Positions 42,576 through 51,376 are shown, counted from the first letter of the stretch. The stretch is DNA of 64,000 nucleotides from Fibrobacter sp. UWR3 (GCF_900143055.1 NZ_FRCW01000003.1:248001-312000); one strand, 5' to 3'. Notes: generated from the sequence alone by a model not told the origin. Numbers and translations: made by a program.

Positions 42576-42886
42576 AATTCGTCTCCTTTCCGTTCATTCC
42601 AATAGTACTGAAATTCCTTTTTCGTAGCCCTGCGGGCACTTATTATACGATGAATTATATGTTCAGCGTCAATGCCACTGCGCTCAGTAAAAACAACAAC
42701 CAGCGTTCTTAAGTTTGTCGACAAACCAATAAGAATAGACCGATCTTCTTGTGCCGAATGTTCTGCGTCAAAAAACACCCTGGCATGTTCATCTTCAAAA
42801 CACGTCTTGGCTTCTTCAAACGAAATGTCATGTTTCCTTTGGTTCGCTGCATTTTTTCTTTCGTCCCAGATGAATTCTATCTGCAT
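42572..42886 (-). CDS. brnT: BrnT-type ribonuclease toxin
   Basis: 104 residues. IEFIWDERKNAANQRKHDISFEEAKTCFED is the signature N-terminus of the BrnT family (WDxxKxxxNxxKHxxxFEEA), and the end RIISARRATKKEFQYYW also fits (RxISARxAxxxE). It is an RNase of the RelE-like fold, neutralised by BrnA. Copy B of the 108-bp repeat lies about 100 bp upstream, a place where an autoregulated promoter is expected. Confidence 0.92.
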   Translation of the reverse strand: MQIEFIWDERKNAANQRKHDISFEEAKTCFEDEHARVFFDAEHSAQEDRSILIGLSTNLRTLVVVFTERSGIDAEHIIHRIISARRATKKEFQYYWNERKGDEL

Positions 42887-42986
42887 ATAGAACTCCTGGA
42901 TATAATTACAATATAATTATATTTCACACAGAAAGCAACATTTTCTTGTGGGAAAACTTTACGCTCCATTTTATAGTCCTTTTTCT

Positions 42987-43094
42987 GCGGGAACGCCCCC
43001 GCAAAGGCGAATAGAGACACCCCTATCTATACTATAAAACGATTTCGCGGCGAAAATGAGCCAAACGGGGCGTGAAAATTTTGTTTACACAAAA
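42987..43094 (-). repeat. 108-bp upstream repeat, copy B (before brnTA)
   Basis: Nearly the same as copy A throughout (GCGGGAACGCCCCCGC, TCTATACTATAAAACG, TTTCGCGG, GTGAAAATTTTGTTTACA). It runs straight into the tandem inverted-repeat array at 43094. Confidence 0.8.
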
Positions 43095-43224
43095 AGATCC
43101 CCGCCTTCGCGGGGATGACGAGAAAGGGTTACAAAGATCCCCGCCTTCGCGGGGATGACGAGAAAGGGTTACAAAGATCCCCGCCTTCGCGGGGATGACG
43201 CTTTCAGCGCGGGGATGACGAGAA
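43094..43224. repeat. Tandem inverted-repeat array, 40-bp period
   Basis: Three units begin AAAGATCCCCGCCTTCGCGG and continue with GGATGACGAGAAAGGGTTAC; the first two are identical 40-mers. A degenerate fourth (GCGCGGGGATGACGAGAAG) follows. Each holds the hairpin ATCCCCGC-CTTC-GCGGGGAT. A 76-codon minus-strand ORF here is only a by-product of the repeats. Confidence 0.85.
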
Positions 43225-43334
43225 GAGTCGCGGGGGTCGCCCCCATTTTTTGCAGCAAACAAACCGCGAAAAACGTCTAAAGACGACTCCGGCCAACAAG
43301 CATGTCACGCTTTTGTCATTTGAAGGGCGAGAGC

Positions 43335-44651
43335 CTACAGATTACAAACCGAATAAAGAGGTATATTCACCATCCAATCCTGGTCCTTGTAAGGTAAAAG
43401 CGAAAAGCGGATTGACTTTTCGGGATGGAACTTGTCATAGAACGCCTTGAGGCTTTGCGAGCGGACGTTCGTTTCTGCCTTGACTTCCACCGGGACGGCA
43501 TTCATTCCTATTTGCAAAAGGAAATCTTGTTCGAAGGTCGCCTTATCCGTGCCGTAGTAATATGGTGTATAAGGGGTCTCGCATATAATCTGCTGCAAGA
43601 CAAACTGTTCTGTCAGGGCTCCCTTGAACTCGACAAACAGACGACTTCCTTCCAAAATTGTTTTGATGTCAAGTTCGCTCATTGCCGAAAGCAGCCCTAC
43701 GTCAAGCACGAACAACTTATATACCGAGAATTCCTTATATGCAGAGAGGGGCACGCGAGGTTCGTTTACGCGATTTACTTTGTGCACAAGCCCGCTATCA
43801 ACAAGCCACTGAATTGCCACCTCAAAATCGCCGCTACGGGCACCCTTTTTCATTTTCCCAAAAAAGAATTTCCGGTTTTCCTTGGCGAGCTGCATGGGGA
43901 TACTATCCCAGACCATGTTTATTTTGGGAAGTTCATTTGCGCTGGCATGCTTTCCGAAGTCGCCCCTATATTGGGTGATGATGGCGTTTTGCGCTTCACG
44001 GGCACTCTGAAAATCGCTGTTTTCTCTAAAGGCTTCGACTACTCCCGGCATCCCGCCGACATAGTAATAGTTTTTCAAGTGGTGCGTATATTTGTCGTGG
44101 AACACGCTGATTAGCGAATAATCCTTTGTCGCCAAAGCATCGGAGAGCGGCTTTTCACCGACAGCGCACAAGTACTCGCGAAAACTGAGCGGATGGAGCG
44201 ACAAAAGATCCACTTTACCGACAGGGTACGATACGCCCTTATGCAAGGCGACTCCTAACAGCGACCCCGCCGCCATCACATGGTATTCGGGCGCGTCTTC
44301 GCAGAAATACTTCAGCGATTCGAAAGCCTTCAGCGCATTCTGTATTTCGTCCAAAATGATGAGCGTGTCGCCTGGCGTAATGGTCACGCCAGAAGCGATG
44401 TTCAGAACCGACAGCAGCCTTTTTACGTCGTAGTCAGATTCGAATTCCTTTGCAACAGACTCGTTATTATAGAAAGAAACATAGGCCACCTTCTTGTAGA
44501 ATTGTCGGCCAAATTCCTTCATAAGCCAGGTCTTGCCAACCTGTCTGGCGCCCATAAGGACAAGCGGTTTTCGCCTTGGACTATCCTTCCACGCCTTCAT
44601 TTTTTCTATTGCGAACCGTTCCACAAAGGTACCTCCAGGCTCAATATACAT
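43335..44651 (-). CDS. AAA-family ATPase with DUF4143 domain
   Basis: 438 residues. Walker A is LVLMGARQVGKTWLMKEF (about 31-48), Walker B LIILDEIQNALKAFESLKYF. The sensor-type segment HVMAAGSLLGVALHKG and the block LHPLSFREYL are typical of the AAA_14/DUF4143 group. The C-terminal DUF4143 part has FEQDFLLQI and VPVEVKAETNVRSQSLKAFYDKF, a PD-(D/E)xK-like strand (E-x-K). The family is common and multi-copy in gut bacteria, often in accessory DNA; function unknown. Confidence 0.88.
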   Translation of the reverse strand: MYIEPGGTFVERFAIEKMKAWKDSPRRKPLVLMGARQVGKTWLMKEFGRQFYKKVAYVSFYNNESVAKEFESDYDVKRLLSVLNIASGVTITPGDTLIILDEIQNALKAFESLKYFCEDAPEYHVMAAGSLLGVALHKGVSYPVGKVDLLSLHPLSFREYLCAVGEKPLSDALATKDYSLISVFHDKYTHHLKNYYYVGGMPGVVEAFRENSDFQSAREAQNAIITQYRGDFGKHASANELPKINMVWDSIPMQLAKENRKFFFGKMKKGARSGDFEVAIQWLVDSGLVHKVNRVNEPRVPLSAYKEFSVYKLFVLDVGLLSAMSELDIKTILEGSRLFVEFKGALTEQFVLQQIICETPYTPYYYGTDKATFEQDFLLQIGMNAVPVEVKAETNVRSQSLKAFYDKFHPEKSIRFSLLPYKDQDWMVNIPLYSVCNL

Positions 44652-44735
44652 TTTTTCAGGGCTAAAATCAACAATATACTACATTTTTTCGTGACTAAAT
44701 GGATGTTTTCCACACATTTTTTTGGGGCTTAAAAG

Positions 44736-44774
44736 AAAAAGCCCGGCGAAAAAGCCCGTTCAATGAACGGGCTT
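44736..44774 (-). terminator. Terminator downstream of the Rpn-like genes
   Basis: On the minus strand AAGCCCGTTCA and TGAACGGGCTT pair perfectly over 11 bp with a 1-base loop in the listed form, followed by T-rich sequence. It lies 20 bp beyond the stop at 44795. The gap 44652-44735 holds nothing else. Confidence 0.75.
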
Positions 44775-44794
44775 AAAGTGTTTTGTTGCGCGGG

Positions 44795-45031
44795 TCATGT
44801 ATCCGGCGAATCGATTTCCTTCTTGAGTTCAAGGACGGTTGACTGGGGGAGCCCCGTATTGCGGGCCACTTTTTCAACAGAATCGCCGTCCAGAAGGAAA
44901 TTCTTTGCCACTTCCTTCTTCGCTTTCCGGGCTGCGCCGTACTCCCAGTACGACTTGTCGATGTCTTTCATGATGTTGCTGAGCATATGAATTATTTTGC
45001 CGAATAAGGACGAGTCGTTTCGTTTTGTCAT
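44795..45031 (-). CDS. Small protein resembling an Rpn-family C-terminus
   Basis: 78 residues. SYWEYGAARKAKKEVAKNFLLDGDSVEKVARNTGLPQSTVLELKKEI is the helical HTH-like tail seen at the end of many Rpn/PD-(D/E)XK transposase-like proteins. Its ATG overlaps the stop of the preceding Rpn reading frame (ATGA), so it is translationally coupled to it. It may be the remnant of a second Rpn gene or a separate small product. Confidence 0.65.
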   Translation of the reverse strand: MTKRNDSSLFGKIIHMLSNIMKDIDKSYWEYGAARKAKKEVAKNFLLDGDSVEKVARNTGLPQSTVLELKKEIDSPDT

Positions 45032-46042
45032 TTGATGGCGAGAGCCGCGTCCACTTTTTCGGCGGGAACGCCAATGGAACGGAGGTATTCCGCAATCCTA
45101 GCCTCACGGGCGGCGTTCTTTTCGCGTTCCTTCTGTGCTCCGAGCTTTTTGCCGCGACGAAGGCCGTTGCGCTCCGCAGCACGGCGACGGTCGCCGGCAG
45201 TAACAATACCCAGTGCCTGTCCTATACTCATGCGCATACGCAACTCCTCTACGACATTTTCGTCGATGTACTCTCCCAAAAACCTTCAAGCCGAGAGCAG
45301 CGGAAATGCTTGCATTTCCATTGCCGAGGCGAAGGGTTTTCTGCAAATATAGTTCAATTTTTTCGACAAGGGTAGCCCTCGATTCATTTTCCATCTTCGA
45401 GAGCATCCGAACAATTTGTTTCACGACACCTTTCAACTTTTCACCATCGAACGCGTACTTCATCACCAACGCGCCAACGGCTGCTTCAATGTTCTTTTCG
45501 GCAATACACTTGCTGTCGAGAATATCGGCAAGGTTCACAAGGACACATTCAAAAGGCAATTCGCGACCGTTGAACTCGCCCCTGAACTTCGCACGAAATT
45601 CTGCCATAGGGTCCCAGTCCTTCTGGCCGTTGTAGATGATGATAGCCTTCGTCGGGTACCAGCCGAAATCGGACGAGCCCTTGTTCACCATGATCTCGAA
45701 TACATAGCGGTAGATTTGCGAGAGCACGTCCTTCTTGCGGTAGGACTTATGTTCAAGAAGAATACCCACGAAGATTTCGGGACCGTTCTTGAGACTCGCC
45801 TTGAAGGCAAGGTCCGCCTCGCCCCACTCCTTCACATTGCTGTAGTTACCGGGAATGAGTTCAAGGGTTTGCATATCGACTGATGCAAGCATCCTGCGGA
45901 GTTCAGGATTCCGGTACTGCGCAAGCCGCAGGAGGGCACGAGCATTCTCAGGGACAGCATAGATGTAACGGAAGAAGGGATCGTGCTTACGACGCACGGA
46001 CACCTTCGGTTCTTTTTTCAAATCGGCTTTGTTCACAGCCAT
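45028..46042 (-). pseudogene. Rpn-family PD-(D/E)XK nuclease gene with a frameshift
   Basis: The first frame runs from the ATG at 46042: RRKHDPFFRYIYAVPENARALLRLA, EWGEADLAFKA and FVGILLEHKSYRKKDVLSQIYRYVFEI (the E-x-K nuclease site). At about 45278 it passes T5-G3 and leaves the family sequence (KVFG, then RVHRRKC). The next frame continues exactly there with GEYIDENVVEELRMRMSIGQALGIV and AERNGLRRGKKLGAQKEREKNAAREARI to the stop at 45028. One extra G (or a slip of one base) explains it. Intact length would be about 337 residues. A programmed shift is possible but not supported by a clear slippery site. Confidence 0.8.
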
Positions 46043-46056
46043 TTTATGGTCCTTTT

Positions 46057-46164
46057 GCGCGGCAATGCGACCGCTTCGCGGACAGGGACTCCCCTATCTA
46101 TACTATAAAACGGTTTCGCGGCGAAAATAAGCCAAAAGAGGTGTGAAAATTTTGTTTACACAAA
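46057..46164 (-). repeat. 108-bp upstream repeat, copy C (before the Rpn gene)
   Basis: Shares TCTATACTATAAAACG, TTTCGCGGCGAAAAT and GTGAAAATTTTGTTTACA with copies A and B, but its far part has diverged (GCGCGGCAATGCGACCGC). It stands 15 bp upstream of the Rpn start. Confidence 0.78.
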
Positions 46165-46165
46165 A

Positions 46166-46322
46166 AGATCCCCACCGTGGTGGCCACGCGCACTAAGCAC
46201 TAAAGTGCTAAGTGCTGTCCGCCCGCCTGCGCGAGGATGACGAAAAAGGCTACAAAGATCCCCGGTCAAGCCGGGGATGACGAGAATGGTCGCGAGGGTG
46301 ACGCTTTCAGCGCGGGGATGAC
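46166..46322. repeat. Mixed inverted-repeat cluster
   Basis: Contains degenerate repeat units (CCCCACCGTGGTGG; GATCCCCGGTCAAGCCGGGG; GCGCGGGGATGACGAGAAAA) and a near-palindrome at 46190-46216 with arms GCACTAAGCACT and AGTGCTAAGTGC (one mismatch, 2-bp centre). No gene is present between the Rpn gene and aroD. Confidence 0.7.
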
Positions 46323-46369
46323 GAGAAAAGAGTTCATTTTGGGTCTAGCAAAATTCCTATATTTACCGC

Positions 46370-47134
46370 ATGCCCGCGAGCAACGAAAAATTCCTGGTCG
46401 GCCTTGTCGGCCCCGAAGTCCTCTCCGCAGTAGAGGCGGACGCGGCACACCCCGTGTCCATCGACATCGGGGCATGCAACGCGCTCGAAATCCGCTACGA
46501 TTTCTTCCCCGAAAAGGAATGGCCCGCGCTTTCGAAGCGAGTGAGGAAAATCGCCCCGCACGCCATGCAGGTAGGCACCATCCGCCTGGAACGGGACGGC
46601 GGCAGGTTCCCCGACCGTGACGCGTACTCGCGCATCCCGCTCTGGTCAAAGATTCTCGCCGAGGGCGACGTACCAGAGTGGCTCGACCTGGAGCAGGACT
46701 GCCTGTACGACTTCAAGAACCTGAAGAACCTCGCCGACCTGCGCAAGACAAGGGTTCTCGTATCGCAGCACAACTTCTTGCGCATCCCGAGCCAGCAGGA
46801 ACTGGACGACTTCGCCCGCGACTGCCTGCGCGTGAAGGCTGACGGCCTCAAGATTGCCGCCATGAGCAACGGCGACACCGACTGCGAGCGCCTGTACAAG
46901 TTCGCGCGCATCCACTCGCAGAACTTCGAGCTCTTCGCCGCCTTCGGGATGGGCGAAACGGGCAAGGCGAGCCGCGTGTGGTCGCTCAAGGAAGGGGCGA
47001 ACCTCACCTACGGGTCTATCGGGCAGGCGCAGGCCCCCGGCCAGGTGGACGTCCTGAAAATGGCACGCGCCCTCCGCGAGCTCCCCGGCCTCACCACCCC
47101 CGCCGACGTGCTGAATTCCTTCGCGAAATTGTAG
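46370..47134 (+). CDS. aroD: 3-dehydroquinate dehydratase, type I
   Basis: 254 residues. NALEIRYDFFPEKEW holds the first-strand Glu, LVSQHNFLRIP the catalytic His, and GLKIAAMSNGDTDC the Schiff-base Lys. GANLTYGSIGQAQAPGQVDV is the closing active-site loop (S-x-G-Q-x-x-A-P-G-Q). It removes water from 3-dehydroquinate in the shikimate pathway, which also feeds the futalosine route started by MqnA at 54754. It stands alone, with neither other aro genes nor a clear terminator beside it. Confidence 0.92.
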   Translation: MPASNEKFLVGLVGPEVLSAVEADAAHPVSIDIGACNALEIRYDFFPEKEWPALSKRVRKIAPHAMQVGTIRLERDGGRFPDRDAYSRIPLWSKILAEGDVPEWLDLEQDCLYDFKNLKNLADLRKTRVLVSQHNFLRIPSQQELDDFARDCLRVKADGLKIAAMSNGDTDCERLYKFARIHSQNFELFAAFGMGETGKASRVWSLKEGANLTYGSIGQAQAPGQVDVLKMARALRELPGLTTPADVLNSFAKL

Positions 47135-47250
47135 TTTTTCTTAAAAAAACGCACTTTTTGCAGTCAAAATCTTATTTTAACTATACATCTATACAAAACC
47201 CGGCCTTATTTTGCTAAAATGTTGGTGGAATAGAGTAGAGGAATAGAAAC

Positions 47251-47715
47251 ATGCGACTTTCTGAAAGATTCGTCGACAACTGCATCTTGATCAACTCCGC
47301 GAGTACGACCAAGGAAGCTGTCCTGAACGAACTGGTTGACACCCTGTGCAACGCGTACAAGCTCGAGCACCGGGACGAGATTTTCGAAGCCGTATGGAAC
47401 CGCGAGCAGAGCCGTTCCACCGGTATCGGTTGCGGACTTGCCGTCCCCCACGCAAAGATTGACTACGTGGACCGCATGTGCATGGTGGCCGCCACCATCG
47501 AGAAGGGGCTCGACTTCCAGTCGTTCGACGGGGAGCCCGTCTACCTGCTTATTCTCATCGTGAGCCCGGGCAACACCGTGGGCCCGCACCTCAAGGCGCT
47601 CTCCTCCGTGAGCCGCCTCCTGGCCGACGGCAACGTGCGCAAGGACCTCATCGCCGCCAAGACCCCGGCAGAGTTCCTGACCATCCTCCGCGCCGCCGAG
47701 GACAAGTACCTGTAG
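47251..47715 (+). CDS. PTS EIIA domain protein, PtsN/fructose type
   Basis: 154 residues. The phosphorylated His is in TGIGCGLAVPHAKIDYVDR, as in PTS_EIIA type 2 proteins, and ILIVSPGNTVGPHLKALSSVSRLL is the second conserved block. No EIIB/EIIC, HPr or EI genes are nearby, so a regulatory PtsN-like role is more likely than sugar uptake. Its stop is followed at once by heptamer repeats. Confidence 0.88.
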   Translation: MRLSERFVDNCILINSASTTKEAVLNELVDTLCNAYKLEHRDEIFEAVWNREQSRSTGIGCGLAVPHAKIDYVDRMCMVAATIEKGLDFQSFDGEPVYLLILIVSPGNTVGPHLKALSSVSRLLADGNVRKDLIAAKTPAEFLTILRAAEDKYL

Positions 47716-47802
47716 TTGGTCACTGGTCATTGGTCAATAGTTATTAGATCTGCGCCATCAGGGCCTTGCTTCTGCTAATGACTAACAACTAATGACTATT
47801 AA
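47716..47802. repeat. Two facing blocks of 7-bp repeats
   Basis: Left block: TTGGTCA, CTGGTCA, TTGGTCA, ATAGTTA. Right block: CTAATGA, CTAACAA, CTAATGA, CTATTAA. The right block is roughly the reverse complement of the left, so together they could fold into a long imperfect hairpin with a loop of about 30 bases. It lies between the EIIA gene and tRNA-Val. Confidence 0.75.
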
Positions 47803-47854
47803 CCACGTATCCCTTGACACCCGAAACAAACTTTTATATATTTGCACCCACCTC

Positions 47855-47929
47855 GGACGGTTAGCTCAGTTGGTTTAGAGCGCTGCTTTCACACGGCAGA
47901 GGTCACTGGTTCAAATCCAGTACCGTCCA
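47855..47929 (+). tRNA. tRNA-Val (anticodon CAC)
   Basis: 75 bases. Acceptor stem GGACGGT/ACCGTCC, D arm GCTCAGTTGGTTTAGAGC, anticodon arm CTGCT-TTCACAC-GGCAG with CAC in the 34-36 position, T arm CTGGTTCAAATCCAG, discriminator A. The 3' CCA is not encoded. A rho-independent terminator follows 7 bp later. Confidence 0.95.
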
Positions 47930-47936
47930 CTCAAGG

Positions 47937-47963
47937 AAGGCCCGTACATGCGGGCCTTTTTTG
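47937..47963 (+). terminator. Terminator after tRNA-Val
   Basis: Arms AAGGCCCG and CGGGCCTT with loop TACATG, then TTTTTTG. Confidence 0.9.
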
Positions 47964-48021
47964 TTATCTTATACGCTCAAGAAAACTGCAACCTGCGCAC
48001 GAGGTCGGGCATCTAAAAGGC

Positions 48022-49314
48022 ATGAACAACAGAAAGGCTATAATTCTCGCAGCCCTCATGACGGCAGCCCTCGCCCAGGCAGACACCTGGACTCTCGAAG
48101 CGTGCCTCAAGCAGGCCAAGGAAAAGAGCCTCTCGCTCGAATCCGCGAAACTGCGCGAACAGCAGGCCGAAATCAACATCAAGCAGGCGAGCGTCAGCAA
48201 CCGCCCCACCGTTTCGGCAAGCATACAGAACACGCTCTACGACCACCCGTTCGTCCACGACGAGGACCACTACCGCCTGAACCTCGGCATTTCGGGCTCG
48301 TACACGCTATGGGACGGCGGGGTGAGCGGCGCCACCGTCGAAGTGAACCAGCTCAAGAAGCAGTCCGCGGCACTCGCCACAAAGCAGACCGAACGCAGCA
48401 TCCAGGAGAGCGTGCTGAACGCCTACATGAGCCTGCTCGCCGCACAGGAAAACCTCCGCACGGCAGACGCCTCCGTGGAACTCTCGCAGGCGGAATTCGA
48501 GCACTACGGCAAGCTTTTCGAGGCGGGCTCCATCACCAAGAAGGACCTCACGCAGAGCCAGTCCAACGTTTTGCAGAAGCAGGTGGCGCAACTCTCGGCG
48601 CAGCTTGCGGTAAGTACCGCGAAGACAACTCTCCGGCAGCTGCTGGAACTAAGCGACGACGCCGAGTTCGATATCTCCGCGCCGGAATCCGCAATTGCCT
48701 CCCCCGATTCTCTTGAACCGCTACCCGCGCTCGCCGACCTCAAGAAGGCGGTCAGGGAACAGCACCCGGGCCTCAAGTCCGACAGCGTCTCGGTCCGCGC
48801 GGCGAAGAAGAACACCGAGGTCGCGGGCAAGGGCAGTTCCATCACGGTGACGCTCGGGGCTAACTCCAGCACGGGCCTCCAGGCTTGGGAGTCGGGCGCA
48901 TACGGCGACCAGCTCAAGTACGGCTGGCAGAACTCCGTATCGCTCGGCATAAACATCCCCATATACGATGGCGGTTCCACGAACAACAAGGTGCTTCTCG
49001 CGCAGGTAAGCGAGAGCGAGGCCGGCCTCAGCATGCAGGAAACCGCCAAGAACCTCGAGAACAACATCGAGAAGCTCTACCTGAACGCGGTGAGCGCCGA
49101 CATGCAGTGGAAGGCGGCAATACTCCAGGTGGAAGCCGAGAACGAGGCGCTCCTGGTGGCCGAGGAACAGCGGAACGCTGGCGCCCTCACCTACACCGAC
49201 TACCTCACCCAGAAGAACAACCTCGAGAAGGCGCAGGTGACGCTCGTGAACGCGAAGTACACGAGCCTGCTCGCCCGGAAGGTGCTCGACCTGTACCAGG
49301 GCAAGCTGGACTAA
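48022..49314 (+). CDS. TolC-family outer-membrane efflux protein
   Basis: 430 residues from the ATG at 48022. A signal peptide (about 1-20, KAIILAALMTAALAQA) is followed by DTWTLEACLKQAKEKSLSLESAK, the family's N-terminal helix start. Two repeats of long helices and strands follow (SYTLWDGGVSGATVEVNQ around 90 and GINIPIYDGGSTNNKV around 310), as in OEP domains. It forms the trimeric outer-membrane channel for RND or ABC exporters. No adaptor or pump lies next to it, so it may serve several pumps, including the MacB-like one at 2765. Confidence 0.93.
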   Translation: MNNRKAIILAALMTAALAQADTWTLEACLKQAKEKSLSLESAKLREQQAEINIKQASVSNRPTVSASIQNTLYDHPFVHDEDHYRLNLGISGSYTLWDGGVSGATVEVNQLKKQSAALATKQTERSIQESVLNAYMSLLAAQENLRTADASVELSQAEFEHYGKLFEAGSITKKDLTQSQSNVLQKQVAQLSAQLAVSTAKTTLRQLLELSDDAEFDISAPESAIASPDSLEPLPALADLKKAVREQHPGLKSDSVSVRAAKKNTEVAGKGSSITVTLGANSSTGLQAWESGAYGDQLKYGWQNSVSLGINIPIYDGGSTNNKVLLAQVSESEAGLSMQETAKNLENNIEKLYLNAVSADMQWKAAILQVEAENEALLVAEEQRNAGALTYTDYLTQKNNLEKAQVTLVNAKYTSLLARKVLDLYQGKLD

Positions 49315-49485
49315 GGCGCGGGCGACCGTCAAGGCTCGCGGACAACCGCCGCGTTCCGTTCATAAAACTTTACATTACGTGGATAAATTGTCCATGAACT
49401 TCTCGTTTACGCGAAGCGAAAAACGCCCCTATTAGAATAAATTTCTTAGTGGCGTAATGGGATAACCAAAAAAGGAGTGTTGAAG

Positions 49486-51018
49486 ATGAAAAATCTTCTG
49501 GTTATTGGAGTGTCCCTCGCGGTATCGACCGCTTTCGCATATACCGTAAGCGGCAAGGTCACCGACGAAAGCAGCATGCCCATCAAGGGAGCCCAGGTCA
49601 CGCTGGTCAAGGAAAACAAGACCACAACAACGGACAACAAGGGCGAATTTACCATTCACGAAGAGGAAGAAACCATCGGGCTGAAGGGAGCCGCGGTGCA
49701 CAACCCGGGTTTCATCAGCATCAATTCGGGCATCCTCTCGTATTCGCAGAACGGGAGCAGCTCGGTGCAGGTGCGCATTTTCGACCCGCTGGGCAACAAG
49801 GTTTTCAGCCAGACGCTCTACGGTTCGGGCCAGGTGGACCTTTCCTCCGGCGTGAAGGCCAAGGGCACGTACTTTGCGCAGGTCTCCATGGGTAGCGCGA
49901 AGGAAACCATCCGCTTCAATGCAAGCGGCACCTACACCAACTCTTTCGATAGCGAAGGGCGCGCACTCCTCAAGGAAGTCCAGCAGGGCGAAGCGCTCCA
50001 GTTCGTCGCCGAAGGGTACGACACTCTCTCCGTCCCGCTCGGCACGCTCGACACTACGGTAGACGTGAAACTCACGAAGACCACCCCGGCCGAAGAACAG
50101 TTTGCATTCGGCTATGCATTGAAGAACGACCCGCGCCCGAGTAAGGGATGCGGCAAGAACTCCACGCTGCAGTCGACTGGTTCCGTCGAAAACGGCAAGA
50201 AGTACAACCTGAATGTCGGCGGCAAGAACCGCACGTTCTTCATCACCTTGCCAAAGAACTACGACAACAACAAGCCGCACAAGCTCCTCATCGCTAACCA
50301 CTGCATGGGCTCCAAGGCCGAAGACTTCGTGCACCACAGCCCGGACTACGACCACCCGACTCCGTACTATGGCCAGCAAGTGCTCGACAAGAACGGCGAC
50401 TACATTTTCGTCGCTCCGCAGGGTAACGACAACGGTACTTGGAACGGCAAGGAAGACCACCAGTTCGTCGACGAAATGATTACCGCGATGTTCGACAACT
50501 ACTGCGTTGACACCACCCGCGTGTTCGCCACAGGATTTAGCTTCGGCGCCATGTTCACGAACTCTCTCGCTCAGGACTTGCAAGAAAGACTCCGCGCTGT
50601 AGCCGTCTACGCAACTGCAGACTACAACATTTGGCTCCCGTCTGCAGGAACAGGTCGTTATGACGCCAAGAACTTGCCGATTGCCTGGATGGGCGTGCAT
50701 GGCAAGAGAGACGGCATGTGCAACTACGACCGCGCAAAGACCAGCGCCCTCCCGAGAATCCTCAAGCGTAACGGCAAGGCCGACGCCAATGGCAACTTCA
50801 CCGATGCCAGCAGCGAAAAGCCGCAAGAATTCAACGGCACAGCAGGCCACCTCTGCTATGACTTCACGACTGTCGACCCGCGCTTCCCGGTCAAGTGGTG
50901 CAGTTGGAACGGCGAACACCAGTGGACAGCACATGACGGCCCCAACACGGGTACCGGACAGGGCTGGCAGAACACCTGGGTTCCTGAAGAAGTTCACAAG
51001 TTCTTCGAACAGTTCTAA
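49486..51018 (+). CDS. Feruloyl/acetyl esterase, CE1 type, with N-terminal accessory domains
   Basis: 510 residues from the ATG at 49486 (AAAGGAG 8 bp before). Signal peptide about 1-19; a carboxypeptidase-regulatory-like fold (YTVSGKVTDESSMPIKGAQVTLVKENKTTTTDNKGEF); a small Ig-like unit (VQVRIFDPLGNKVFSQTLYGSGQVDLSSGVKAKGTYFAQV); then the esterase from about 205. Oxyanion segment LLIANHCMGSKAEDF, nucleophile elbow ATGFSFGAMF (GFSFG), Asp region GVHGKRDGMC, His in WNGEHQWTAHDG. Four to six cysteines may form disulfides. It should release ferulate or similar groups from hemicellulose outside the cell. Confidence 0.88.
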   Translation: MKNLLVIGVSLAVSTAFAYTVSGKVTDESSMPIKGAQVTLVKENKTTTTDNKGEFTIHEEEETIGLKGAAVHNPGFISINSGILSYSQNGSSSVQVRIFDPLGNKVFSQTLYGSGQVDLSSGVKAKGTYFAQVSMGSAKETIRFNASGTYTNSFDSEGRALLKEVQQGEALQFVAEGYDTLSVPLGTLDTTVDVKLTKTTPAEEQFAFGYALKNDPRPSKGCGKNSTLQSTGSVENGKKYNLNVGGKNRTFFITLPKNYDNNKPHKLLIANHCMGSKAEDFVHHSPDYDHPTPYYGQQVLDKNGDYIFVAPQGNDNGTWNGKEDHQFVDEMITAMFDNYCVDTTRVFATGFSFGAMFTNSLAQDLQERLRAVAVYATADYNIWLPSAGTGRYDAKNLPIAWMGVHGKRDGMCNYDRAKTSALPRILKRNGKADANGNFTDASSEKPQEFNGTAGHLCYDFTTVDPRFPVKWCSWNGEHQWTAHDGPNTGTGQGWQNTWVPEEVHKFFEQF

Positions 51019-51042
51019 AGAGTTACCTCCATAACCAACCCA

Positions 51043-51073
51043 GAACGGCTCCCGCAAGGGGGCCGTTCACTTT
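51043..51073 (+). terminator. Terminator after the esterase gene
   Basis: Arms GAACGGCTCCC and GGGGGCCGTTC (one T-G pair) with loop GCAA, 25 bp after the stop. Confidence 0.8.
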
Positions 51074-51077
51074 TTAC

Positions 51078-51133
51078 CTAGATTATCGCGGGAAGGGGAT
51101 GCCATTTCTAGATTATCGCGGGAAGGGGATGCC
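51078..51133 (+). repeat. Two direct repeats, 26 bp, period 30
   Basis: The block CTAGATTATCGCGGGAAGGG plus GATGCC occurs at 51078-51103 and again at 51108-51133. Nothing else but an AT/GC-mixed 250-bp stretch precedes the Hsp20 gene; an ORF on the minus strand here has no coding support. Confidence 0.8.
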
Positions 51134-51376
51134 GCGGGCATTTTAAAATGAAATGTAGAGTGTTTCGGGTGCGAAACGGCGCGTGCGGCTTTTTGAAACG
51201 GCGGGGAGCGGTTTTGGCATGAACACGCTGTCAAAGTGGCTTTTTTCGCTAAAAAACGGCATTTTTGATTTTCACGACGCGCTGGCTCCCGTTTTGGCAC
51301 GAAGTTCGCTTATAAGGGAGTGAACAAGAAACAAAGGGTCACGCAAAACGGGCCCGCAACCAAAAGAGGTAAAATT

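Noticed and set aside
43032-43262. 76-codon minus-strand ORF
   Set aside because: It is made almost wholly from tandem hairpin repeats (repeating a short peptide), so it is not treated as a gene.
45104-45279. Basic C-terminal extension of the Rpn protein as genuine sequence
   Set aside because: The frame after about 45278 is Arg/Cys-rich nonsense, while the neighbouring frame continues the family sequence, so a frameshift explains it better.
47855-47929. tRNA-Val as an attachment site for a genomic island
   Set aside because: No direct repeat of the tRNA 3' end was seen nearby and the flanking genes are household genes.
51067-51300. 77-codon minus-strand ORF upstream of Hsp20
   Set aside because: It spans two direct DNA repeats and a terminator, has no ribosome site and no family likeness.
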